Below are positions 16,872-25,017 of a stretch of 64,000 bases of DNA, one piece after another. Below the pieces are notes generated by a model that ran no database searches, was not told where the DNA came from, and saw only the letters and a list, made by a program, of their open reading frames with translations. This stretch comes from an uncultured Bacilli bacterium (GTDB lineage Bacteria; Bacillota_I; Bacilli_A; RF39; UBA660). The translations under genes were made by a program, and so were the position numbers. The stretch spans positions 1 through 64,000 of the forward strand of contig CAKOYV010000002.1 in the NCBI GenBank assembly GCA_934131005.1. The letters run 5' to 3'. Position 1 is the first letter of the stretch. The number at the start of each line of letters is the position of its first letter.

Positions 16872-19800
16872 ATGAATATTAAAAATAAAATCAAATCAAT
16901 AAGTCTATTCATAGCAACTATCGCAATAGCAGTTTTACTATCATTAACAATAGTAGATGCTGAAACTGCTGCTAAAACACTTACAATAAAAAGTACAGCA
17001 TACAAAAAAACACCAATGACATTTCCGCAAACATTCCATATTAAAAAAACATCAAGTGGTAAGTTTGTATATTGTCTTACGTATGCTAAAAAAACTCCAT
17101 CAAGTGGAGTTAAATACACAAAAAGTTCATTAATCACTGATAATGGTGAAAATTATATCTTAAAAGAAGCTTATAAAAATGTAAATAGTAATAGTGATTT
17201 CTTTATTTACCAAACAGCTTTATGGATATATATGTCTGATAGAGGTTTAATGGACAAAACATATTCAGTTAATACATTCAGAACTAAAGTTTATAATTCC
17301 AATAGTAAAACTGCTAAAAAAATTAGAAGTATTGTAGCTTCTGCTAAAAAAGCAGGTAAAAATGATACAAGTGCTCCAAGTATTAAATTAAGTAGTAGTA
17401 ACTTAAAGTTATCATTAGATAGCAGTAAAAAATACTATGTATCTAGCAAAATTAAAGTAACTAGCTCTACTAGTAAATATAAAGTATCATTTACTAACGC
17501 TCCAAGTGGTACTAAATATGAAATAAAAGGTAACTATTTATATGTATCAGTACCAGCATCAAGTATTAAAAATTTAAGTACTAACTTTAAAGTAAATGTA
17601 AGTAACACTAAAACAACTTATACATCTTATATGTATAAACCAAGCAATAAAGCTTATCAAAAAATGACTGCTACATACAAAGATGTAAAAAATGCTAAAG
17701 ATAGTATTAATCTAAATATAACTAAAACAGTAAATGTTCCCGTAAATAAAGTAGATAGTGATACAGGAAGCGATGTTAAAGGTGCCAAATTACAAGTTAA
17801 GAATGCTAATGGGAAAGTAATTGATAGCTGGACAACTGATGGTAAAGCCCATTCAGTAACAAATCTATCAGAAGGAACTTACACATTAGAGGAAACACAA
17901 GCTCCAGATGGCTACATTTTATCAAATACTAAAACAAAATTCACAATTGATGCAACTGGAACAATCAAAAATTCTAACGGAACAGTTATTTCTAATATAG
18001 TTTATAAAAATACTAAGACTATAAAAGTAAACAAAATAGATAGTGAAAATAACAACGTTGTTAAAGGTGCCAAATTACAAATTAAAAATTCTAGCGACAA
18101 AGTAGTTGATAGTTGGACAACTGATGGTAAAGCTCATTCAGTAACAAATCTATCAGAAGGAACTTACATATTAGAGGAAGCCCAAGCTCCAGATGGCTAT
18201 ATTTTATCGAATGCTAAAACAAAATTCACAGTAGATAAAAGCGGTGAAGTTAAGGGCACTGATGGTAAAAGAATTATCACCTTAGATGTTAAAAACACTA
18301 AAAATTCTGTATCTATGAGCAAGCAAGATGTAACAACCAACAAAGAAGTACCAGGTGCAACTTTGATATTAAAAGATGAGAAAGGTAACAAAGTATATAC
18401 TTGGGTATCAACTGACAAACCACACGTTATCAAAGGTATAACAGCCGGAAGTTATGAATTAGAAGAAACAATTGCTCCAAATGGCTATGTTATTTCTAAA
18501 GAAACAGTTAAATTTACTATTAATAATAATGGTAAAGTAGTTGATAAAAATGGCAAAGAGATTGATAAAGTAATCATGTATAATACTCCAAAGAAAGAAA
18601 ATAATATTAAAGTTATTAAAAAAGATGTAACAACCGACAAAGTATTAGAAGGTGCAAGCTTAACCATAACAGACAGTAAAAATAATGTCATTGATACTTG
18701 GGTATCAACAACTGATGCACATGTTGTCAAAGACATAAAAGAAGGAACATATACTCTAGAAGAAACTAAAGCTCCAAATGGTTATGTTTTAAGTGGTGAG
18801 AAAATTAAATTCACAGTAGATAAAGCTGGTAAAATAACTGATAAAAACAATAAAGAATTAGTTGAACTAGTTATGTATAATAAACCTTCTGAATATAAAA
18901 ATGTTATAATTAGTAAACAAGATATAGCAACTAGTAAAGAATTACCAGGGGCAAACTTAACTGTTAAAGATGCAAGTGGGAAAGTAATTGATAGTTGGAC
19001 TTCTACTAATAAATCACATGAAATAAAAGATATCAAAGCAGGAACTTACACATTAGAAGAAACACAAGCTCCAAACGGTTATGTATTAAGTAGTGAGAAA
19101 ATTAAATTTACAATTAATAATAACGGTAAAATAACAGATGAAGCCGGTAATGAAATAAGTAAAGTTGTTATGTTTAATAAAAAAATTCCTACAACAGATG
19201 TTGAAATAAGTAAAAGAGATATAACAACTAATAATGAGCTACCAGGTGCAAACTTGACTGTTAAAGATGCAAGTGGTAAAGTAATCGATAGTTGGACCTC
19301 TACTAACGCAACACACAAGATAAAAGGTTTAACTGAAGGAGAATATACTCTAACAGAAACTCAGGCTCCAAATGGTTATGTATTATCCACTGAAACAATA
19401 ACTTTTAAAGTAAATTCTAATGGTCAATTACTTAATTCTAAAGGAAATGGTATTGACAAAGTAGTTATGTATAATGAAAAACAAGCAACACCATCTAAAG
19501 TTCGCATTGTAAAACAAGATGCAACAACCAACAGAAACTTAGCAGGAGCAACTCTTGAAGTAAAAGATAAGAACAATAAAGTATTAGCAACTTGGGTATC
19601 TACAGATGCTGCCTATGAATTAGACTTAACTGAAGGAGAATATACTCTAACAGAAACTAAAGCTCCAAATGGTTATATTTTAAATAACACTCCTATTATT
19701 TTTAAAGTAACATCTACTGGTGAAGTAACTGACGTAAATGGAAAAATAATGAATACTATTATTATGGATAACACTAAAATGCCTACAACAACTAAAGTAT

Positions 19801-20237
19801 CTATTAGTAAAAAAGATATAACAAACGGAAATGAAGTACCAGGTGCTAAATTAGTTGTTAAAGATAAAAATGGTAACGTTGTTGATTCTTGGACTTCTAC
19901 AAATACTCCGCACATAATTACAGGTCTAACTGAAGGAGAATATACTTTAAATGAAGTAATAGCTCCAAACGGTTATATTCTAAGCAATGAAACAATTAAA
20001 TTCACAGTCAAAGCTGATGGAACTACAACTAACGTTGTTATGTATAACACTCCAAAATCAACAACTCCAAATAAGCCTGCAACACCAGCTAATAATAACA
20101 ATAATAATTCTACTGGAAAAGAAATAGAAGTAGAAAATACAGGTTCATTCAAAAATATCATGACCTCTCTAATGGGAATTTTAACAATTACTCTAGGAGG
20201 AAGAACTATTATTAGAAAAACAAGGAAAGAAAATTAA
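16872..20237 (+). CDS. thioester-domain, multi-Cna-B surface adhesin
   Basis: Protein of 1121 residues. Signal peptide ~1-31. An N-terminal TQXA/thioester-type domain holds FVYCLTY (Cys68) and YQTALW (Gln114), the pair that forms an internal Cys-Gln thioester used for covalent host attachment in Gram-positive adhesins. Residues ~205-285 are a linking domain. Then eight Cna-B/SpaA-like repeats of ~95 residues follow, each starting with a lysine in a K-x-D segment (NKVD, SKQD, SKRD) and ending with a glutamate in YTLEET or YTLTET plus APNGY, the residues expected to form stabilising Lys-Asn/Asp isopeptide bonds. The C-terminus is VENTGS, a hydrophobic helix and RKTRKEN: a sorting signal without the usual LPxTG proline. 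Six or more G residues precede the ATG at 16872; an upstream in-frame start at 16776 lies before the promoter. Confidence 0.85.
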   Translation: MNIKNKIKSISLFIATIAIAVLLSLTIVDAETAAKTLTIKSTAYKKTPMTFPQTFHIKKTSSGKFVYCLTYAKKTPSSGVKYTKSSLITDNGENYILKEAYKNVNSNSDFFIYQTALWIYMSDRGLMDKTYSVNTFRTKVYNSNSKTAKKIRSIVASAKKAGKNDTSAPSIKLSSSNLKLSLDSSKKYYVSSKIKVTSSTSKYKVSFTNAPSGTKYEIKGNYLYVSVPASSIKNLSTNFKVNVSNTKTTYTSYMYKPSNKAYQKMTATYKDVKNAKDSINLNITKTVNVPVNKVDSDTGSDVKGAKLQVKNANGKVIDSWTTDGKAHSVTNLSEGTYTLEETQAPDGYILSNTKTKFTIDATGTIKNSNGTVISNIVYKNTKTIKVNKIDSENNNVVKGAKLQIKNSSDKVVDSWTTDGKAHSVTNLSEGTYILEEAQAPDGYILSNAKTKFTVDKSGEVKGTDGKRIITLDVKNTKNSVSMSKQDVTTNKEVPGATLILKDEKGNKVYTWVSTDKPHVIKGITAGSYELEETIAPNGYVISKETVKFTINNNGKVVDKNGKEIDKVIMYNTPKKENNIKVIKKDVTTDKVLEGASLTITDSKNNVIDTWVSTTDAHVVKDIKEGTYTLEETKAPNGYVLSGEKIKFTVDKAGKITDKNNKELVELVMYNKPSEYKNVIISKQDIATSKELPGANLTVKDASGKVIDSWTSTNKSHEIKDIKAGTYTLEETQAPNGYVLSSEKIKFTINNNGKITDEAGNEISKVVMFNKKIPTTDVEISKRDITTNNELPGANLTVKDASGKVIDSWTSTNATHKIKGLTEGEYTLTETQAPNGYVLSTETITFKVNSNGQLLNSKGNGIDKVVMYNEKQATPSKVRIVKQDATTNRNLAGATLEVKDKNNKVLATWVSTDAAYELDLTEGEYTLTETKAPNGYILNNTPIIFKVTSTGEVTDVNGKIMNTIIMDNTKMPTTTKVSISKKDITNGNEVPGAKLVVKDKNGNVVDSWTSTNTPHIITGLTEGEYTLNEVIAPNGYILSNETIKFTVKADGTTTNVVMYNTPKSTTPNKPATPANNNNNNSTGKEIEVENTGSFKNIMTSLMGILTITLGGRTIIRKTRKEN
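17735..20060 (+). repeat. eight tandem Cna-B-coding repeats
   Basis: Imperfect tandem repeats of about 285-300 bases. Neighbouring units share long near-identical blocks (for example around 18950-19020 and 19240-19310), which indicates internal duplication and possible recombination. Confidence 0.8.
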
Positions 20238-20267
20238 AGCCTTATAAAAATAGAAAGGGGAATAATA

Positions 20268-21296
20268 ATGAATTATACTATTTACAAGAAAAATGATTAT
20301 AATAAAGTAAATAAAGAAGCAGAATCTATAAGTGCTAATCGTAAGAACAAAAATAAAAAAAGAAGAAAAATTAAAATTGTTGGAACAATAATTACAATCA
20401 CTGCACTAGGAGGGCTAAGCATCTTTTGCAAAAATAAGTTAGATACTAGAAAAGCTGAAGAAAAAATAGAAAAATACACGTATGATCAACAATTATCTAA
20501 AAATGCAAAATATACTTATGTAGATGAGTTATTATCAAAAAAATCAAGAAAAAATATTAAAGAATTAGAACAATACCTACCACTATCTGAAGAATTAAAT
20601 AAATTAAATGAACGTACCTTTTTTGGAATGGATTACCTTACCATTAAACCAATCACCAAAAAAGATGAATACGATAAATTAGATCAAACCAAATATACAC
20701 CAAAAGAAATAAGTAAAGATATAAAAAAACTAAATAATTATTTAGATAAATATGAAAATGGTAGTTTAAAATTAGAAATTGCTAGTAAAGAAACTAAGGC
20801 TTATTATGAATTACTCATCAAAGTTTTAAAAGAAGATGTAGCAGTATGTAACAATAAAATAGCCGAAGGATATTCTGAACTTGAAAATTTATATCAAAAT
20901 ATTATTACTAGCGCTTACTTACAAATAGCAAAATTACCTGTTGAAGATGCTAAAAACTTAAATTATGATGACCTAGAAGATGATTATAAATTCAAATATG
21001 ATACTAGTAATTTTCCTAAAGAAGCTCATCCAAAATTCGAATATAATATCGATATTACTGATGTAAAAAACATCATAAACAAATTAAGCAAAAATAGTAC
21101 TAGCGTTAAATTTGGTGATAAAGAAATTTATTCAGAATACAATAAAGATCGTAACGAAATAATTACAAAAGCTCTAAATTATGCTAAACTATTATTATAC
21201 TATGATTATAATATCAAACAAGATTTCTTTAATGAAGATAAGCAAAATCTAACAGGAAAATTAAATTTCCAAAAAGTGAAAGTAAGAAATAAATAG
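20268..21296 (+). CDS. membrane-anchored protein of unknown function (paralogue A)
   Basis: Protein of 342 residues that I do not recognise. A basic cytoplasmic lead (~1-35, rich in K and R) is followed by one hydrophobic helix (~36-55), then a ~285-residue charged, helical extracytoplasmic domain. It is a clear paralogue of the next gene: shared blocks are YVDELLSKK, ELEQYLPLSE, KPITKKDEY, KYTPKEISKDIKKL, VCNNKIAEG, SAYLQ and SEYNKDRN...KALNYAKLLLYYDYN. The single conserved cysteine is in VCNN. It starts 30 bases after the adhesin stop with AAGGGG as binding site and no promoter or terminator between, so it is cotranscribed with the adhesin. A role in adhesin assembly, anchoring or presentation is a guess. 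Confidence 0.75.
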   Translation: MNYTIYKKNDYNKVNKEAESISANRKNKNKKRRKIKIVGTIITITALGGLSIFCKNKLDTRKAEEKIEKYTYDQQLSKNAKYTYVDELLSKKSRKNIKELEQYLPLSEELNKLNERTFFGMDYLTIKPITKKDEYDKLDQTKYTPKEISKDIKKLNNYLDKYENGSLKLEIASKETKAYYELLIKVLKEDVAVCNNKIAEGYSELENLYQNIITSAYLQIAKLPVEDAKNLNYDDLEDDYKFKYDTSNFPKEAHPKFEYNIDITDVKNIINKLSKNSTSVKFGDKEIYSEYNKDRNEIITKALNYAKLLLYYDYNIKQDFFNEDKQNLTGKLNFQKVKVRNK

Positions 21297-21322
21297 AAGA
21301 ATTAAAATAGGGGGATTAAATT

Positions 21323-22309
21323 ATGGAAAAAAAATATATAATTGATAAAACAAAAAAAATATTAAATATTAAGAAACAGCAATTTAAAGAATATTTAAAA
21401 AAAGGAAAAAACGCTCAAATATTCGTATCAGGTCTAGGAGCTTTAATCTTATCTACTCAAGTTTTAGCAATGTATCCTAAAGCTAAAGAAACAGAAAAAA
21501 TAACCAAAGTAAGCTATACCACTCAACTTAAAAATAATAATAAAACTTATGTTGATGAATTATTAAACAAAGATACAAAAGAGTATATTAAAAAATTAGA
21601 ACAATATTTACCATTATCCGAGAAAATTAATGATTTGGATAATAAGGTAAATATTAATATCAAACCAATTACTACTAAAGAAGAGTATGAAGAATTAAAT
21701 CTAGCTAAATACACACCCGAAAAAATAACTAAAGATATAAAAAAATTAGAACAATATATTGACAATAGAAAAAATAATCAACTAGATTTAAAATATCCTA
21801 CTAAGAATGTAGAAGAGTATTATAAATTAGCTAAAAAAGTTCTAAGAGACGATGCTAGTGTTTGTAACAATATAATTGCTGAGGCTGGTTTCTATTTACC
21901 TAGTTTATATTTTAATACTGTCATGAGTGCTTATTTACAAGAATCTGGCCTTTCTATTGAAGATGAAAAAAAACGCCTAATATATGAATACATTTCTGAA
22001 ACAGAAGGATATAAAATAGACTTGGATGTAAAAAAATCAAGAGAAGATACTAGAACAATACCTTACTGTAAAATAAACGTTGATAATTTTAATGAAGAAG
22101 TAAAAGAATTACATAAAGAATATGATACTTATCAAGATAGTCAAAAAGAAGTATTTTCTGAATATGATAAAGATCGTAACTTTAAAATTAGAAAAGCATT
22201 AAATAATGCCAAATTATTATTCTATTATGATTATAAAGTCAAAAATCATGGAGATAATGAAGAATTAGTAGGAACATTAAGCTATAAAAAGATGAAGAAA
22301 AGTCGCTAA
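21323..22309 (+). CDS. membrane-anchored protein of unknown function (paralogue B)
   Basis: Protein of 328 residues, paralogous to the preceding gene over most of its length (YVDELLNKD, KLEQYLPLSEK, KPITTKEEY, KYTPEKITKDIKKLEQY, VCNNIIAE, SAYLQ, SEYDKDRN...KALNNAKLLFYYDYK). The N-terminus has a basic lead and a hydrophobic segment (~31-50) ending ...TQVLAMYPKAK, which could be either an anchor or a cleavable signal peptide; paralogue A has no such cleavage-like end. AGGGGG precedes the ATG at 21323. A hairpin terminator (22300-22326) overlaps the stop codon, closing the adhesin operon. No known domain is visible. Confidence 0.75.
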   Translation: MEKKYIIDKTKKILNIKKQQFKEYLKKGKNAQIFVSGLGALILSTQVLAMYPKAKETEKITKVSYTTQLKNNNKTYVDELLNKDTKEYIKKLEQYLPLSEKINDLDNKVNINIKPITTKEEYEELNLAKYTPEKITKDIKKLEQYIDNRKNNQLDLKYPTKNVEEYYKLAKKVLRDDASVCNNIIAEAGFYLPSLYFNTVMSAYLQESGLSIEDEKKRLIYEYISETEGYKIDLDVKKSREDTRTIPYCKINVDNFNEEVKELHKEYDTYQDSQKEVFSEYDKDRNFKIRKALNNAKLLFYYDYKVKNHGDNEELVGTLSYKKMKKSR

Positions 22310-22326
22310 CAAATAGTGACTTTTTT
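22300..22326 (+). terminator. terminator of adhesin operon, overlapping the stop codon
   Basis: Nine-pair stem (22300-22308 with 22314-22322), five-base loop, T-run 22321-22326. The TAA stop (22307-22309) lies at the stem-loop junction. Confidence 0.85.
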
Positions 22327-22327
22327 C

Positions 22328-22356
22328 TTGTCTAACTATTTAAATTATGATACAAT
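22328..22356 (+). promoter_or_regulatory. promoter of nucleotidase-like gene
   Basis: TTGTCT (22328-22333), 17-base spacer, TACAAT (22351-22356) with extended TG at 22348-22349. It starts inside the T-run of the preceding terminator. Confidence 0.7.
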
Positions 22357-22381
22357 TAGATAGAAAATAGGAAGGAGAAAT

Positions 22382-22966
22382 ATGAGAATAGGTGTAGATA
22401 TAGATGGAGTTTTAAACGATATTGGACAGTGGCACTATTCATGTGGTTTCAAATTCTGTATAGATAACAATATAAATCGTGGTTTTAATCCCTATGAATA
22501 TTTTATGGAAAAACAATTCTTTTTAACAGATAAAGAAAATTATAAATTTTGGCGTGAATATATCTTTGATTTAATGGTTTCTATTCCTACGAGACCATAT
22601 GCAGCTAAAATCATTAATCTTCTAAGAGAAAAAGGACATGAAATTATAATATTATCTGCAAGAGATAACAGATACTTAACCAATCAATATGCTAATACCA
22701 TGAACTTTTACATCGAACAATGGCTTATTAAAAATAACATTGAATATGATGAAATTTTAACAGGCCCAGGTAATAAAAAAGATAAATGCTTAGAAAATAA
22801 AATTGATATTATGATTGAAGATAAAAAAGAAAACGTTTTAGAAATAAGTAGACATATTCCAGTATTATGTTTTGATGCTCCATATAATAAAGATATTACT
22901 AATCAAAACATAACTAGAGTATTTAGTTGGTATCAAATATATAAATATTTCCAAGATAACAACTAA
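22382..22966 (+). CDS. HAD-family 5'-nucleotidase-like phosphatase
   Basis: Protein of 194 residues. HAD motif I is DIDGVLND (residues 6-13; nucleophile Asp6, acid/base Asp8), motif II is the serine of IILSARD (~97-103), and the acidic motif is IDIMIEDKKENV (~143-154). This pattern fits the 5'(3')-deoxyribonucleotidase/YqfW-like branch of the HAD superfamily, cytosolic enzymes that remove phosphate from nucleotides or related esters. GAAGGAG sits just before the ATG. It is a single-gene unit with its own promoter, just before ruvX. The precise substrate is unknown. Confidence 0.75.
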   Translation: MRIGVDIDGVLNDIGQWHYSCGFKFCIDNNINRGFNPYEYFMEKQFFLTDKENYKFWREYIFDLMVSIPTRPYAAKIINLLREKGHEIIILSARDNRYLTNQYANTMNFYIEQWLIKNNIEYDEILTGPGNKKDKCLENKIDIMIEDKKENVLEISRHIPVLCFDAPYNKDITNQNITRVFSWYQIYKYFQDNN

Positions 22967-22968
22967 AC

Positions 22969-22997
22969 TTGAATAAATTACAATATAATGGTATAAT
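22969..22997 (+). promoter_or_regulatory. promoter of ruvX-DUF1292-mltG operon
   Basis: TTGAAT (22969-22974), 17-base spacer, TATAAT (22992-22997) with TG at 22989-22990. Confidence 0.8.
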
Positions 22998-23020
22998 TAG
23001 CGCATGGGTGAGGTGATATA

Positions 23021-23452
23021 ATGCGATATATGGGACTAGATTTAGGCAGTAAAACCTTAGGCATCGCCATCTCTGATACAACAAAAACAATTGCAACCGT
23101 CCTAACAACATTAAGATTTAAAGATGAAAACTATAGTGCTTTAATCGAACCATTAAGACAAATAATTTCTGAAAATAATGTTACAAAAATTATTTTAGGA
23201 TATCCTAAAAACATGGATAATACCATAGGCCCAAGAGCGCTAATTACTTTAGAATTCCAAAAAAAATTACAACAAGAATTAAATATAGAAGTTATAATGG
23301 AAGATGAAAGATTAACTTCTGTAATTTCTAATAACATCCTAATACAAGCTGATTTATCCAGAAAAAAGAGAAAACAAAAAGTAGATGGCATAGCCGCTCA
23401 AATAATATTACAAAGTTATTTAGATAAGAAAGGTGATACAAATGGAAGATAA
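23021..23452 (+). CDS. ruvX: Holliday junction resolvase-like RuvX/YqgF
   Basis: Protein of 143 residues, full length for the family. RNase H-like fold with the N-terminal catalytic aspartate in MGLDLGSKTLGIAISD, the second acidic site in EDERLTS (~95-101) and the third in KVDGIAAQIILQSYL (~120-134). The family is implicated in processing of 16S rRNA 5' ends and in Holliday junction resolution. AGGTGA precedes the ATG by four bases. It overlaps the DUF1292 gene by 11 bases; the order ruvX-DUF1292-mltG is conserved in Bacilli, where alaS usually stands next to it. Confidence 0.93.
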   Translation: MRYMGLDLGSKTLGIAISDTTKTIATVLTTLRFKDENYSALIEPLRQIISENNVTKIILGYPKNMDNTIGPRALITLEFQKKLQQELNIEVIMEDERLTSVISNNILIQADLSRKKRKQKVDGIAAQIILQSYLDKKGDTNGR

Positions 23453-23717
23453 AAATAAATTTACAGTAATAGATGAAAATGGAGAAGAAGTAACTTGTGA
23501 AATACTATTTACTTTTAACTCAGAAGAAACACACAAAGATTACATGGTATATACAGATAACACAACCGATGATGATGGTAATATAAAAGTATATGCTTCA
23601 ATCTATAACCCAAATGATGAAAAAACAGAGCTAACACCAATCGAAACTGATAGAGAATGGAAAATAATTGAAACTATTTTAGAATCAATTCAAGAAGAAA
23701 GTAATAAAAATAACTAA
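23442..23717 (+). CDS. DUF1292 (YrzB-like) protein
   Basis: Protein of 91 residues, acidic. The pattern FTVIDENGEEVTCEILFTFNSEETHKDYMVYTD followed by VYASIYNP and a C-terminal WKIIETILESI is that of DUF1292. Function unknown; it is a fixed neighbour of ruvX in Firmicutes. Start ATG 23442 follows AGGTGA (23431-23436); a GTG at 23433 is part of that site. It overlaps the ruvX 3' end, so translation is coupled. No membrane segment. Confidence 0.88.
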   Translation: MEDKNKFTVIDENGEEVTCEILFTFNSEETHKDYMVYTDNTTDDDGNIKVYASIYNPNDEKTELTPIETDREWKIIETILESIQEESNKNN

Positions 23718-23740
23718 AAAAGAAGTCGAGAGGGGCAAGT

Positions 23741-24808
23741 ATGAAGATTTATAACAATATATATGCAGCAATCTTAATTCTAATTTTTAGTTTAAGTGTT
23801 TTCTTATGTACCCTATATGATTATGGTTTATCAAAAGTTAGTAATAATAGTACCAAAAAAGAAATTGTAATTGAGCCTGGAAGCATAGATTCTATTGCCA
23901 CTACATTGTATCAAAATAATATGATTAGAAGCAAATTAGCCTTTAATATATACGCTAGATTAAATGGTAAAACCAAACTAATGGCTGCTACTTATAAGCT
24001 TAGCGAAAATATGGGAACAAAAAAAATAATCGACATTTTAAATAAAGGTAATAGTTTAGATAAATCCAATAGCATAACATTTGCAGAAGGTATAAATATG
24101 CGTAAAATAGCCAAAATTATCAACCACAATACCAATAATACAGAAGATGATGTTTATGAATTATTAGAAGATGAAAATTATCTAGATTCTCTAATTGAAA
24201 AGTATTGGTTCTTAACAGATGATATAAAAAATACTAATATATATTATCCCTTAGAAGGATATCTATACCCAAATACTTACGCAATAGATCCAAAAAAAAC
24301 AACAGTTAAAGAGATATTTAGTAAAATGTTAGATGAAACTGATAAACAATTATCCAAATATAAAGATGAAATTACAAATAACTCTTTATCAATTCATCAA
24401 TTAATGACGCTATCTTCCATTGTCGAATTAGAGGGTACTAACGAAAAAAATAGAAGTGCTATTGCCCGTGTCTTTTATAATCGTCTAAATTCTGGAATGA
24501 ATCTTGGTAGTGATGTAACTACATATTATGGAGCTAAAGTAGATATGGGGCAAAGAGATTTATATACTGGAGAAGTAACAGAATGCAATAATTACAATAC
24601 AAGATGCACTAAATTTAAAACACTACCAATTTCTCCAATTTGTAATTTTTCAATAAATACTCTAAAAGTAGTATTATCTCCCGAAGAAAACGACTACTAT
24701 TATTTCGTAGCCGATAAGAACAAAAAAGTTTACTTTAGCAAAACCCAATCAGAACATAATGATATAATTAAAAAATTAAAAGAAGAAGGATTATGGTATG
24801 AGTATTAA
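23741..24808 (+). CDS. mltG: endolytic murein transglycosylase MltG
   Basis: Protein of 355 residues. One N-terminal membrane helix (~5-28), a LysM-like segment (~45-105) and a YceG-type catalytic domain with the glutamate in SSIVELEG (Glu229), the NRLNSGMNLGSDVTTYYG block (~247-264) and the typical end FVADKNKKVYFSKTQSEHN. MltG cuts nascent glycan strands at the outer face of the membrane and so sets strand length; its presence shows a peptidoglycan wall. The usual family glutamate motif is VEKE or VERE; here it is VELE, with the catalytic Glu kept. A GAGAGGGG site precedes the ATG. The terminator at 24789-24822 spans the stop codon. Confidence 0.93.
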   Translation: MKIYNNIYAAILILIFSLSVFLCTLYDYGLSKVSNNSTKKEIVIEPGSIDSIATTLYQNNMIRSKLAFNIYARLNGKTKLMAATYKLSENMGTKKIIDILNKGNSLDKSNSITFAEGINMRKIAKIINHNTNNTEDDVYELLEDENYLDSLIEKYWFLTDDIKNTNIYYPLEGYLYPNTYAIDPKKTTVKEIFSKMLDETDKQLSKYKDEITNNSLSIHQLMTLSSIVELEGTNEKNRSAIARVFYNRLNSGMNLGSDVTTYYGAKVDMGQRDLYTGEVTECNNYNTRCTKFKTLPISPICNFSINTLKVVLSPEENDYYYFVADKNKKVYFSKTQSEHNDIIKKLKEEGLWYEY

Positions 24809-24822
24809 ACCATAATCTTTTT
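24789..24822 (+). terminator. terminator of mltG operon, spanning the stop codon
   Basis: Eight-pair stem (24789-24796 with 24810-24817), stop codon TAA (24806-24808) in the loop, T-run from 24817. Confidence 0.85.
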
Positions 24823-24960
24823 CTTTAGTTCAAACTTCTTTATCATTTTCAGATATTAAAATATATTTAAGTTTAACCCAATGTTTTTATCTTACAATAT
24901 TTTTTCTAATTTTATAAAAAATTCTTTTACACGAAAAAATGTAAACATAAATAAATACTA

Positions 24961-24989
24961 TTGAAGTATCAAAAAAACTTTGTTATACT
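24961..24989 (+). promoter_or_regulatory. promoter of ppdK
   Basis: TTGAAG (24961-24966), 17-base spacer, TATACT (24984-24989) with TG at 24981-24982. Confidence 0.75.
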
Positions 24990-25017
24990 AAACTAGAATA
25001 ATAAGAGGTGATAATAG

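Noticed and set aside
16730..17137. Open minus-strand frame of 135 codons over the adhesin start
   Set aside because: It runs antisense through a terminator, a strong plus-strand promoter and the start of the adhesin; no binding site or family match.
17735..20060. Repeats as a possible CRISPR array
   Set aside because: Repeat units are ~290 bases, in frame, and encode protein domains; no short direct repeats with unique spacers.
18197..20161. Series of minus-strand open frames of 60-85 codons inside the adhesin
   Set aside because: They recur at repeat spacing and are antisense shadows of the Cna-B repeats.
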